The notes under the pieces: model-generated
What the model was told of the DNA's origin: nothing
The model's input: only the letters and a program-made list of their open reading frames with translations
Databases searched by the model: none
Translations under genes and position numbers: made by a program
Assembly: GCA_958295525.1 (NCBI GenBank)
Contig: OY282355.1
Coordinates: 1,401,504-1,465,503 of the forward strand
Length of the DNA stretch: 64,000 nucleotides
Direction of reading: 5' to 3'
Origin: an uncultured Dehalococcoidia bacterium
Lineage (GTDB): Bacteria > Chloroflexota > Dehalococcoidia > Lucifugimonadales > Australimonadaceae
Part shown: positions 16,351 through 24,262 of the stretch, one piece after another
Position numbering within the stretch: the first letter of the stretch is position 1
Layout of the letters: each line of letters opens with the position of its first letter

Positions 16351-18888
16351 TCACTCCACGTGGACGGGGTCCACGTCCACGCGCCAGGCGGGGGGGACGG
16401 CGATTTTGTCCAGCAGGATGCGCGGCTCCGGGGCGCGGACGATGATTCGCCACCGCCATGCGTTGCGGACGCGCGGAGGGTAGGACGGCGCAGGGCCGAT
16501 GACGTCCGTATCGCTCATTCCCCATTCCCGCGCCGTCCGGCGGAGCAGTCCGGCGAGCCGCTCCGCCTCGCGCGCCGCCGTCCGGTTGTCCGAGTGGCCG
16601 AAGAGCAGGCGGATGAGTTTGCTGAACGGCGGATTCCGCAACTCGCGGCGGCGCTCCATTTCTTCGGCGTAGAACGCCTCGTAGTCCTGCGCGGCGGCGG
16701 CCTGCACCGCGTAATGATCCGGCGCGTAGGTTTGGATCACGGCGCAGCCGGGCCGCGCGCCTCTGCCCGCCCGCCCCGCGACTTGCGTCAGCAGTTGGAA
16801 CGTTCGCTCCGGCGCGCGGAAGTCGGGCGCGTGCAGGCCAATGTCCGCCAGCACGACGCCCACGAGGTCGACGGTGGGGACGTCCAATCCTTTGGCGATC
16901 ATCTGGGTGCCGACGAGCACGTCGGCTTCGCGGGCGGCGAAAGTTCGCAGCAGGCGTTCGTGGGCGCGGGCGTCGGTTACGGCGTCGCTGTCCCACCGGA
17001 GCACGCGGGCGCCGGGGGCGACGCGGCGCGCTTCGTCCACGAGGCGCTGCGCGCCGAGCCCGAGGTAGCGGATGCGCGCGCTGCGGCACTTTGGGCAGCG
17101 GGCGGGCGCGCCCCGCGCCCTGCCGCAATGGTGGCAGCGCAGCCGCCCCGCGCCCTTGCCGTCCGGCGGCTCGTGGTAGGCGAGGGAGGCGGAGCATCGA
17201 GCGCACCGCATCGCATGCCCGCAGTTGCGGCACACGACCGCGCTCGCGGCGCCGCGCCGGTTGAGGAAGAGCACGGCTTGCCTCTCCGCCGCGAGCGTCT
17301 CCTCCAACCGCTCGCGGAGAAGACGGCTGAAGACGCTGCGGTTGCCCTCGCGCAACTCATCCCGCATATCCACGACGTTCACCGGCGCGAGGCCGGTGGG
17401 CGCGCCGGAGCGTTCGATGCGCGTGGGGAGGCTGAGTTCGCCGATTGCGCCACGTTCGGCGCGCCAGGAGGTGACGACGTCGGGGGTGGCGCTCCCCAAC
17501 GCGACGACGGCGCCCGTGATCGCCGCAAGCCGCTCCGCGGCGTCGCGGGCGTGGTAGCGCGGATGGGCGTCCTCCTGCTTGTACGTCCACTCGTGCTCCT
17601 CGTCCAGCACGATCAGCCCCAAGTTGTCCATCGGAGCGAACAAGGCGCTTCGCGGGCCGATGATCACTCCGCGCTCGCCGTCGAGCGCTCGCCGCCACTC
17701 CGCGCTCGCTTGCGCGGGAGTCAGCCTGCCGTGCAGCAGGCCCACTTTCCCCGGGAAGCGCTCCTCAAAGCGCTGGGTCATCTGCGGCGTGAGCGCGACC
17801 TCCGGCACGAGGACGACGGCTCGCCGCCCCTGCGCGAGGCAGTGCGCGACGGCTTGCAGATAGACCTCCGTCTTGCCGCTGCCGGTCGCCCCGCGCAGGA
17901 GGAGGACGCGCGGCTCGACGGAGGGGTCGTCCATCGCCTTCTTGAGCGCCGCGAGCGCCGCTTGCTGGTCGGCCGTCGGCAGCAGCGGCACGGGATTCGC
18001 GGGAGGGTTCGCCGCAACCGCGGCCAGCCCATCGCGGACGATAGCGGCGACGACCGACCGGCCGAACCGTTTGCGGGCTTCCGCCGCGCCCAATCCTGCG
18101 GGGGAGCGCGCCAGTTCCCGCAAGAGTTCGGCTTGGCGGGGCCGCTCGGCGGCGCGAGCGCGCAGGTCGGACGCTGAAGCGGCGGGAACGAGCAGCGGCT
18201 TCCGCGCCTGGGGGGTTGGGGGAGGAGGCCGCTTGCGGGAGGGCGGCGGCTTGGGCTCCGGCTCGCTTATCCACTCGCGCGCGAGTTTCGCCTCGATCAA
18301 GGCGCGGGCGGCGTTCGCCGTCCACGGGCCGAGCGACGCGGTGAGCGCGGCCATGCGCTGCCTCCCCGGGTTCGCTCGGAGATGGGCGAGGAGTTTTCGC
18401 GCGCCGTTTGGGATGCGGTCCTCCGCGTCCGGCGGGGCGTCGTCCGCCGCTTGCAGATAGCGCTGCGCGCCGCCGCGCATTCCGGGAGGCAGCATCAGCG
18501 CAAGCGCCTCGAACGCGGAGGTCAGGTAGTAGTCCGCGATCCATCGCGCCAGTTCGACGCGCTCCGGCGAAATCAGGGGCCGGTCGTCCACGAGGGACGC
18601 GATCTCGCGGGTGTAGTCCACGTTCGGCGTCTCGCGCAGGCCGGTCACGACGCCGTGGAGCGTCCGACGGCCAAAGGGAACGCGGACGAGATGCCCGGGG
18701 CGGGCGTCCATTCCCTGAGGGACGGCGTAAGTGAACACGTCGCCGGGCTTGCCGGTCGGCGCGTCCACGACCACGTCGGCGTAGCGTAGCGCACCGCCCG
18801 CGCCTTCCCCTCGCTCCGTCCCGCCGCAGCGAGGAAGGCGCGCCTCGGGTTCGCTGATTTGCGCCGAAAAGCGCTCAAAAGCGCTCAT
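16351..18888 (-). CDS. priA: primosomal protein N' (replication restart helicase)
   Basis: 845 aa. 3'-to-5' helicase that reloads the replisome at collapsed forks. N-terminal DNA-binding domain from YADVVVDAP (about residue 37). Walker A LLRGATGSGKTEVYLQ, DEEH box IVLDEEHEWTYKQEDAHPRYHARD, zinc-binding cysteines in CRNCGHAMRCARCSASL and RCHHCGR...CPKC, and LVGTQMIAKGLDVPTVDLVGVV. About 35 residues precede the usual N-terminus, and they are encoded by repeat-like DNA at 18851-18900. The true start may therefore be internal, for example one of the GTG codons of VVVDAP. Confidence 0.94.
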   Translation of the reverse strand: MSAFERFSAQISEPEARLPRCGGTERGEGAGGALRYADVVVDAPTGKPGDVFTYAVPQGMDARPGHLVRVPFGRRTLHGVVTGLRETPNVDYTREIASLVDDRPLISPERVELARWIADYYLTSAFEALALMLPPGMRGGAQRYLQAADDAPPDAEDRIPNGARKLLAHLRANPGRQRMAALTASLGPWTANAARALIEAKLAREWISEPEPKPPPSRKRPPPPTPQARKPLLVPAASASDLRARAAERPRQAELLRELARSPAGLGAAEARKRFGRSVVAAIVRDGLAAVAANPPANPVPLLPTADQQAALAALKKAMDDPSVEPRVLLLRGATGSGKTEVYLQAVAHCLAQGRRAVVLVPEVALTPQMTQRFEERFPGKVGLLHGRLTPAQASAEWRRALDGERGVIIGPRSALFAPMDNLGLIVLDEEHEWTYKQEDAHPRYHARDAAERLAAITGAVVALGSATPDVVTSWRAERGAIGELSLPTRIERSGAPTGLAPVNVVDMRDELREGNRSVFSRLLRERLEETLAAERQAVLFLNRRGAASAVVCRNCGHAMRCARCSASLAYHEPPDGKGAGRLRCHHCGRARGAPARCPKCRSARIRYLGLGAQRLVDEARRVAPGARVLRWDSDAVTDARAHERLLRTFAAREADVLVGTQMIAKGLDVPTVDLVGVVLADIGLHAPDFRAPERTFQLLTQVAGRAGRGARPGCAVIQTYAPDHYAVQAAAAQDYEAFYAEEMERRRELRNPPFSKLIRLLFGHSDNRTAAREAERLAGLLRRTAREWGMSDTDVIGPAPSYPPRVRNAWRWRIIVRAPEPRILLDKIAVPPAWRVDVDPVHVE

Positions 18889-18900
18889 TTGCGCTCATTT
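18851..18900 (-). repeat. repeat units TGAGCGC(A/T)(A/T)(A/T) over the priA start
   Basis: Read on the minus strand, the DNA around the annotated priA ATG has successive units TGAGCGCAAA, TGAGCGCTTTT, GAGCGCTTTTC and GGCGCAAATCA. These match the 11-bp repeat found 200 nt further on at 19098-19206 but in the opposite orientation. They run through the first codons of priA. Confidence 0.6.
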
Positions 18901-18952
18901 ACTCCTGATTCCGAGGGCGGGAGCCGCCGCCCCGCGCCTCCGATTCGAGACC

Positions 18953-18961
18953 ATCGTAGCA
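18953..18961 (-). promoter_or_regulatory. possible extended -10 for priA
   Basis: On the minus strand TGCTACGAT (extended -10 form) lies about 65 nt upstream of the priA ATG. No convincing -35. It lies between the two repeat tracts. Confidence 0.3.
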
Positions 18962-19097
18962 GGAGCGGGCTAGGAGCGGCTACGGGCTGATGTCATAATT
19001 GAGCAGGCGCGCGCCGGGGCGGCATTTTGAGGGCGCCGCCGGAGCCCGTCGAGGGCGGGCGTCGGCGCGCCGGGACGGGTTTGGGGGAGGGAGGGCG

Positions 19098-19206
19098 TGA
19101 GCGATCCGTGAGCGCTGAATGAGCGCTTTATGAGCATCGAATGAGCGATCCGTGAGCGCTGAATGAGCATTCCGTGAGCGCTGAATGAGCGCAAATGAGC
19201 GCTGGG
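19098..19206 (+). repeat. 11-bp phased tandem repeat, ten units (iteron-like)
   Basis: Ten successive units each begin with TGAGC at 11-bp spacing (one unit is 10 bp). Consensus TGAGCGCTGAA, with variants TGAGCGATCCG, TGAGCGCTTTA, TGAGCATCGAA, TGAGCATTCCG and TGAGCGCAAA. The 11-bp period places each AGCGCT palindrome on nearly the same helix face, as in iterons or operator arrays. The surrounding non-coding stretch 18889-19501 holds no credible gene. It also holds one REP-like palindrome (about 19278-19296). Confidence 0.8.
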
Positions 19207-19501
19207 GGCAGGGGGAGGTTCCTTACGCGGGCAGGGCGATGGGCTGCGCGCCGTTGGGGGCACGGGAGGCGAAGTTCCGCCTACGCGGGAATGACGTGGC
19301 GCCTGGGGCGCTTTGGAGACGGGGCGCTGCGGCGCCCCGTCTGGGGGCGCGCATACTCCCGTCGTCCCGCCCCCAGCGTCCCGCTTGCTCATCATGGTCT
19401 TGGACGTATGCTCATGGCCGACCCTACTCCGTTGGGAGGGCGTCGGCAGATTCGGATGAGCGACAATCTGGAGGCCAGGGCCCGCGAGTTGGAGGGTTGG
19501 G

Positions 19502-20041
19502 TTACGGGGCGCCCGTTCCGTCTATGCGCGTGACGGGGTAGTCGGGGAAGCGCTTGTTCCATGACGCGATGTTGAATATCCCGCAGCCCTGCACGAACGG
19601 GCGAGGCCAATCAACTCCTCTCGGCCCTCGGACAGGCAGTTGCGACTCCAATGCATGGCTTCTACGGATAAGCAAAGCGCTATCAAGCGTTTCATCAGCG
19701 AAGAGAACGTAGTAATAGATAGGTTTTTCTGCTCGGTCTGATGCCCATTCATAGAGGAAAGAGTCTCGATATTTGCACTTGAAGTCAGCATCCAATTCAC
19801 CTCTCTTGAACTGAGCGACGAACGCCATGTTCTCCTTCTCCGTGTGCGACCGATCCCCTTGAGGGTCTTTGACCTCGATGAACAAGTACTTATCCTCGAA
19901 TTCGACGATGCGGTCGACCGCCTTCATGCAGTGCGACAGCGCATGTCCGTAGGCTCCTTTCTCGTCGAACTTCCGCTCGCTTACGGCGTTCACAAAAAGG
20001 AAACGGATGGCGCCTTCTACGAACTCTATGACAGCCGCCAT
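19502..20041 (-). CDS. PD-(D/E)XK nuclease-like protein, partner of the AAA ATPase
   Basis: 179 aa, not assigned to a named family. The core reads AVDRIVEFEDKYLFIEVKDP: Asp43, then Glu56 and Lys58 in EVK, the spacing of a PD-(D/E)XK metal-dependent nuclease. A preceding helix (SHCMKAVDR) fits the fold. The rest is Tyr/Phe-rich and ends in FNIASWNKRFPDYPVTRI. No signal peptide or membrane helix. Its ATG lies 2 nt after the ATPase stop, so the pair is one operon. The DNA is near 50% G+C, far below its surroundings, which indicates horizontal transfer. Candidate effector of a two-gene defence system (inferred). Confidence 0.7.
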   Translation of the reverse strand: MAAVIEFVEGAIRFLFVNAVSERKFDEKGAYGHALSHCMKAVDRIVEFEDKYLFIEVKDPQGDRSHTEKENMAFVAQFKRGELDADFKCKYRDSFLYEWASDRAEKPIYYYVLFADETLDSALLIRRSHALESQLPVRGPRGVDWPRPFVQGCGIFNIASWNKRFPDYPVTRIDGTGAP

Positions 20042-20043
20042 CG

Positions 20044-21090
20044 TTACGCTCGTCCTCGTATACTGCGCTCTATTTGCCGGTCATAAAGATCGTCATAAGC
20101 CTCTGTGATGGGATTCGGCTCTATGGCGAGGTAGTCCGTCGTGCTGTTGCAGGCGATCTCGCCCTCTTCCGTTCGGTAAAACGAATGGAACAGGACGTTG
20201 TCGGACTTTTGCATTCGCAGGTCGAACTCTTTGAGGACGACGTAGTTATGCGTGGCGAGGAACACCTGAACGCCTTGCCGCTGCAGTTCCAGCAGTACGT
20301 CCACCACCACGCCGAAGAGCGTTGGGTTGAGGTTTGTCTCCGGCTCGTCCCAGAACAGAACGGAGCCTTCACGGAGCGATCCGTTCCGTATCAACAGCCA
20401 AAGCAGCCCCAGTTTGCGAAATCCTTCCGCAAGCAACGTGAATTCGATGTCCATCGCAGTCGAACGGACAATTGAATTTGAAAGGTAGAACTCTTCATCT
20501 ACTCGTCGTATCTTCCCTCCCATGCTTTCTTCTATAGCCGTAAGCATTCCTTGACGATTCTTGTCCGGCTCAGCGCGAGGGAATGCTCGATATGCGCGGA
20601 GCAATATGTCGTTATAGACTTCTTCAAAATGGATTTCTCGCTCGGCGTAAAGCGACAAGAAGCCTGGCGCGTTAGACAACATTTCTTTGACAGGAATGTA
20701 GACGCTCTCAATTGGAGCGCCATTAGTAGGAAGCCGCTCTCCACGGAAGCCGCGTATAGGTATCACCGTCCGGATGGAGAAATTGTCTCCGAATACGTTC
20801 ACGGAGACCTTTGGCGACGCTGGTGCCCCTTCGCGCATCCATTCCCGTCTGGCCGGTCCGTTTATCAACCTCCATGCACGTCGGCCTGAAGGGAGAAAGA
20901 CATTCATGAGTTTCTGGTGGAAAAGCGGCGCGCCGGGCTTGGAAGCCTCGCAGGCGGCGTAGCAGACTTTCATCACGTGCGTCTTGCCCGTGCCGTTCGC
21001 GCCGACGAGGATGTTGACGCCGGGCGAGAACGCCAAGTCCAACTCGGCGAACGCGGTGAAGTTTTGGAGTTGCAGGCTCGTGAGCGGCAT
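20044..21090 (-). CDS. AAA ATPase, OLD/AAA_21-type, putative defence sensor
   Basis: 348 aa. ABC/SMC-like ATPase: begins LQLQNFTAFAELDLAFSPGVNILVGANGTGKTH (Walker A GANGTGKT), with the signature-like LLAEGFRKLGLLWLL near residue 220, Walker B VLFWDEPETNLNP, and switch His in FLATHNYVVL. There is no TOPRIM or nuclease domain of its own; the region between Walker A and the signature is only about 180 residues. The following gene encodes a nuclease-like protein 2 nt away. Pairs of this logic (ATPase sensor plus separate effector) are typical of anti-phage systems such as Septu and PARIS, but I recognise neither protein as theirs. Most of the gene has low G+C. Confidence 0.85.
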   Translation of the reverse strand: MPLTSLQLQNFTAFAELDLAFSPGVNILVGANGTGKTHVMKVCYAACEASKPGAPLFHQKLMNVFLPSGRRAWRLINGPARREWMREGAPASPKVSVNVFGDNFSIRTVIPIRGFRGERLPTNGAPIESVYIPVKEMLSNAPGFLSLYAEREIHFEEVYNDILLRAYRAFPRAEPDKNRQGMLTAIEESMGGKIRRVDEEFYLSNSIVRSTAMDIEFTLLAEGFRKLGLLWLLIRNGSLREGSVLFWDEPETNLNPTLFGVVVDVLLELQRQGVQVFLATHNYVVLKEFDLRMQKSDNVLFHSFYRTEEGEIACNSTTDYLAIEPNPITEAYDDLYDRQIERSIRGRA

Positions 21091-21133
21091 CGCGGCCTTC
21101 TCTCTTGCGACCTCTCTTCCCTGCCCTCCCCCC

Positions 21134-22471
21134 CTACAGCGGCCAGTTGTCCTTGATGCCGGCCACGGCGCCCTCGCCGGAGACGCGGGCGACGATTTCG
21201 TCCTCGGACTCGGCGGGGGCTTTGTCGGGGAGTTCGTCCCACGTCTGCAGGACGCGGTTGATCAGTTCGCCGTCGCGGGAGTAGCCGGCCTCGCCGGGGA
21301 TGTACTTCTTGGCGCGCTTCATGCCGAACTTGACGCGCTCCAGCGGCGCGACGATCCCGCCTTCCGGCGAGGGCGTTCGGAACACGTTCATCGGGTCGCC
21401 GCCGTCGGCCACGACCGCCATCTGCTCGCGCAGCAGTTTGCGGTAGAGGATGACGCCGCGGTCGGACTCGCCGAGGTGCTCCAAATTGCGCTTGGCGATC
21501 GGCCCTTGCGTGACCCACATCGTGTAGTCCTGATTGAACACGACGTCGACGATCCAGCGGCCGTTTTCGTCGATGAGGGGCACCTCGCGGTAGGGGACGG
21601 ACTCCTGCGTGGGGACGGGCTGCCCCGGCGCGCCGCGCCACGTGTAGAGCGACACGTGCATCGTGTGCTCGTCGTCCACCGGCACGCGGAACTGCATTGT
21701 GACGGAGACCTCGGAGCCAACGAGGAGGATGTTCGGCACGAACACGGGATGCCCGTGCTTCCAGTCGTCGTCCTCCTCCGTGTAGCCCTTGAACACGCGC
21801 CGCTTGACGACGCCGTTCTCGAAGATGTCGAAGCCGATCTTCTCGTGCGTCGGAAGGTCGAGCAGCGCGCCCTTGAAGCCCGGCCCCTGCTGGACGTATT
21901 GCCCCCAGTAGGAGTGCGCCCACTCGACGTGCACGGGGTCGAGCGAGTTCTCCTGGCATTGCAGCCAGTTGCAGGGGAGGGGCGCGATGGCGATGTCGCG
22001 CACGGCGTTTTCCCATACGAGCGGCTCCCACAGCGGGAGGTACGGGGCGGGCTGCGGGCCGAGGTAGGCGAACACGAGGCCGCCGGCGGTCTGCACGGGG
22101 TAGCCCGCGATCTTCACTTTCTCCTTGAAACGCCCATCCGGGTGAACGGTTTCCTCGAACGGCTGCTCGATGCACTGGCCGGTCTCATCCATCATCCAGC
22201 CGTGGTACATACAGCGGAGGCCGCGCTCCTCGGGGATGCCGTAGGAGAGGTCGACGCGGCGGTGGGGGCAGAAGCGCTCGATGAGCCCCATCGTCCCCGA
22301 CTTGTCGCGGTAGAGGACGAGGTCTTCGCCGAGGAGCCGGACGGCCTTGGTGGGGCGGTCGTCGAGTTCGGCGGCCGCGGCGACGGGGTGCCAGTAGCGG
22401 CGCATCAGTTCGCCCATCGGCGTGCCGGGTCCGACCTGCGTGAGTTCCTGATTGGCCTTGACGGTGAGCAT
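21134..22471 (-). CDS. Rieske non-heme iron oxygenase, large subunit (phthalate dioxygenase-like)
   Basis: 445 aa. Rieske cluster ligands Cys68/His70 in FCPHRRVD and Cys87/His90 in CMYHGW. Mononuclear iron ligands His181 and His186 with bridging Asp178 in NSLDPVHVEWAH. Such oxygenases use electrons from a reductase to oxygenate aromatic or other ring substrates; the substrate cannot be told from sequence. It closely resembles the gene at 49525 along its whole length, so the two are recent paralogues. No reductase or ferredoxin gene is adjacent. It has a good promoter upstream. Confidence 0.93.
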   Translation of the reverse strand: MLTVKANQELTQVGPGTPMGELMRRYWHPVAAAAELDDRPTKAVRLLGEDLVLYRDKSGTMGLIERFCPHRRVDLSYGIPEERGLRCMYHGWMMDETGQCIEQPFEETVHPDGRFKEKVKIAGYPVQTAGGLVFAYLGPQPAPYLPLWEPLVWENAVRDIAIAPLPCNWLQCQENSLDPVHVEWAHSYWGQYVQQGPGFKGALLDLPTHEKIGFDIFENGVVKRRVFKGYTEEDDDWKHGHPVFVPNILLVGSEVSVTMQFRVPVDDEHTMHVSLYTWRGAPGQPVPTQESVPYREVPLIDENGRWIVDVVFNQDYTMWVTQGPIAKRNLEHLGESDRGVILYRKLLREQMAVVADGGDPMNVFRTPSPEGGIVAPLERVKFGMKRAKKYIPGEAGYSRDGELINRVLQTWDELPDKAPAESEDEIVARVSGEGAVAGIKDNWPL

Positions 22472-22524
22472 AGCGGCGTCTCCTCGCGTGCGCGTTGTCC
22501 GTGGGCGTGGATGTTCGTATGCGT

Positions 22525-22553
22525 AAGGTAGCGCCCGCGCCCGCGCCGGTCAA
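22525..22553 (-). promoter_or_regulatory. promoter of the Rieske oxygenase gene
   Basis: On the minus strand TTGACC and TACCTT are separated by exactly 17 nt. The transcript would begin about 45 nt before the ATG at 22471, and a GGAG site lies before the ATG. Confidence 0.5.
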
Positions 22554-22571
22554 GCGCGGCGGAGAGCGGGG

Positions 22572-22859
22572 TTAGGGGCGGAGGTTAACTTGCGTCACGC
22601 CTTCTCCCCCGCGATCAGGCGAGGCATAGAAGAAGGCGGCGACGTATTGCCGCACGCCCTCATCCTGTTGCAGCAGCCGCCGGACTTCTTGGCGGACCGG
22701 CCCCGTTCCGTCGCCGCCCTGCCCTTTGCCGTGAATGATGAACACGCGGAAGTGGCCGGCTCTGCACGCTCTGTCGAGGAACGCGACGACTATGCCGCGC
22801 ACGTCGTCCACGCGGGCTCTCATCCGCAGGTTGAGTTCGTCGGGCGCCTTGCGCGTCAA
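22572..22859 (-). CDS. Smr-domain protein
   Basis: 95 aa. ELNLRMRARVDDVRGIVVAFLDRA followed by FRVFIIHGKGQGGDGTGPVRQEV (HGKG at residues 43-46) is the Smr domain, a small MutS2-C-terminal fold with nicking or RNA-cleaving activity in some members. Here it stands alone. The typical first Leu-Asp-Leu-Arg is LNLRM, a mild deviation. It starts 24 nt after the selenoprotein gene in the same direction and is probably cotranscribed. Confidence 0.8.
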   Translation of the reverse strand: MTRKAPDELNLRMRARVDDVRGIVVAFLDRACRAGHFRVFIIHGKGQGGDGTGPVRQEVRRLLQQDEGVRQYVAAFFYASPDRGGEGVTQVNLRP

Positions 22860-22883
22860 GCGATTCTCCTTGCCGCGGCCCCA

Positions 22884-23597
22884 CTAACTGCTCTGCAGGC
22901 CAGGCGCCTCCGTTCCGGCGTTGTACTGACGGAGCGTGTCGAGCACCGACGCGGCCGAAGGGCGGTCGCCGATGCTCTGCCCCACTTGAATGGCGACCAC
23001 CCGCTCGGAGTCCACCAGAATCGTCGCGGGCGCGGCCACGCCGTCGCCGAGCAGATCGAACACGCCGTAAGCCTCGGCGGTCGAGCGGGTCGGGTCGGCG
23101 AGGATGGGGTAACTCGCGCCGACGGTCTGCTGCATCCGCTGCGCTCCGGTGATGTCGTCCACGCTGATCGCAAGCAGTTCCGCGCCCTCCCCCCGGATCT
23201 CTTCGTAGGCGTCTTCCAACTCGCCGAGTTGGGTGCGGCAAGTCCCTCAGAAAAAGCCGCGGTAGAAGACGATGACGACGATCTTGTTCTCGGCGAGCGA
23301 GCCGGAGAGGCTGACGAGGCCGCCCTGCGCTGCGGCGAGTTGGAACTCGGGGGCGGGCAGCCCGGACGCGGAGTCGGGCGCCGGAGAAGGCGCCTGTTCC
23401 CCGTTCCCCCCGCACGAAAGCGCGAAGATGGGAACGAGAAACGCTAGGACGACGAGGAGCGAGAAAGCGACGAACACGCGCCGCCACAAAGGGCGCTGCA
23501 GAAAGGGAACGTGGTCGTCCGGCAGGCGGTTGAGTTCCTCGATCTCCGCCAGTTCCCGCTCGGTGAACCCCTGATCGTTGCCGTGGTGGTCGCGCAT
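22884..23597 (-). CDS. membrane-anchored peroxiredoxin-like selenoprotein (in-frame TGA = Sec)
   Basis: One frame interrupted by a single TGA at 23247-23249. Reading it as selenocysteine gives 237 aa with Sec117. The sequence around it is VIVFYRGFFUGTCRTQLGEL, the thioredoxin-fold motif FYRGxxCxxCxxQL of AhpC/TSA_2-type peroxiredoxin-like proteins, with U in place of the first cysteine (UxxC). After it the fold continues: ELLAISVDD, YPILADP, AEAYGVFD, TILVDSERVVAIQVG. Before it come an acidic N-terminus, a transmembrane helix near residues 41-61, a Pro/Ser linker, then the domain, so the active site faces outward. A hairpin fitting a bacterial SECIS follows the TGA. ATG 23597 is preferred because an earlier ATG (23642) lies inside the MoaD gene. 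A naive annotation would show two fragments. Confidence 0.85.
23216..23232 (-). promoter_or_regulatory. bacterial SECIS hairpin
   Basis: On the mRNA, CCAACTC-GGC-GAGTTGG forms a perfect 7-bp stem with a GGC loop. The loop starts 22 nt after the UGA. Known bacterial SECIS elements are stem-loops about 16-37 nt after UGA with G among the first loop bases, and this fits. It lies inside the coding region, as expected for bacteria. Confidence 0.8.
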
Positions 23598-23610
23598 CGG
23601 TCCCGCGGAG

Positions 23611-23892
23611 TTAGGCCGCGCCTCCCGCGACGGCGGGGACAATGCTCACCTCGTCTCCGGCGTTCACCGGAGTGGCGAGGCCGTCGAGGAAACGGACGTC
23701 CTCGTTGTTGAGGTAGAGGTTGACGAAGTAGCGCAGCGCGCCGTTCTCGTCGAGGACGCGCTCCTGAATGCCCGGGTAGACGGCCTCGAGTTCGGCGATG
23801 ACGCCGCCGAGCGTGTCGGCGGTCACGGACGCCTTGTCGACCCCGTTGGTGATCCGGCGCAGCGGGCCGGGAATGCGGACGGTGACGCTCAT
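23611..23892 (-). CDS. MoaD/ThiS-family sulfur carrier protein
   Basis: 93 aa beta-grasp protein: VTVRIPGPLRRITNG at the start, GGVIAELEAVYPGIQERVLDENGALRYFVNLYLNNEDVRFLDGL, then GDEVSIVPAVAGGAA at the end. Carriers of this family are thiocarboxylated on a C-terminal Gly-Gly. Here two alanines follow GG, so a protease would have to remove them, as the JAMM protease Mec+ does for CysO-like carriers. It lies between the NIL gene and the selenoprotein gene, in line with thrC. Role: sulfur donor for cysteine or another thio-product (inferred); no molybdopterin genes are near. Confidence 0.85.
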   Translation of the reverse strand: MSVTVRIPGPLRRITNGVDKASVTADTLGGVIAELEAVYPGIQERVLDENGALRYFVNLYLNNEDVRFLDGLATPVNAGDEVSIVPAVAGGAA

Positions 23893-24004
23893 GCTTATCG
23901 GTTCCTCCCTGCCCCGGCGGGAGACGCCGGGCGCTTGCGGATGCGGTTGCGCGCCGCCCCCGCCCCCATAGAATACCAGAGCGCGGAGCGGAACGGCGCG
24001 CCGG

Positions 24005-24262
24005 TTACGGTTCGATGAGGTCGCCCAGCGCCGGGTCCACCCGCACGCCGAGCGAGCGCACCCACTCCAGCCCCCGCTCGATCTCGTCGGCCTCGCCCTC
24101 CACTTCCAAGATCACCCAGCCCACGCCTTCCTGCACGTCGGCGCGCCGGATGTTGGTCGCCACGTCGAAGTTCCGCCCCATGCGGTAGACGACCGGCTCC
24201 TTGATCATCCGGTCGAGGAAGGTCAGGCGGACGCGCTGCATCGTGAGAGCCACGGCGTTCAC
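24005..24262 (-). CDS. NIL-domain protein
   Basis: 85 aa, from a GTG (24262) overlapping the thrC stop as GTGA, or from ATG 24241. VRLTFLDRMIKEPVVYRMGRNFDVATNIRRADVQEGVGWVILEVEGEADEIERGLEWV is the NIL domain, a ferredoxin-like fold found at the end of methionine ABC ATPases and in stand-alone form. It is thought to bind a small ligand such as a sulfur amino acid. The gene is translationally coupled to thrC and followed by the MoaD-like gene, a combination that points to sulfur amino-acid metabolism (inferred). Confidence 0.88.
   Translation of the reverse strand: MNAVALTMQRVRLTFLDRMIKEPVVYRMGRNFDVATNIRRADVQEGVGWVILEVEGEADEIERGLEWVRSLGVRVDPALGDLIEP

Noticed and set aside
23220-23249. TGA in the peroxiredoxin-like gene as an ordinary nonsense mutation or sequence error
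   Set aside because: It falls exactly on the redox-active Cys position, the frame is intact on both sides, and a hairpin fitting a SECIS follows at the right distance. Not excluded without genome-wide Sec genes, but less likely.
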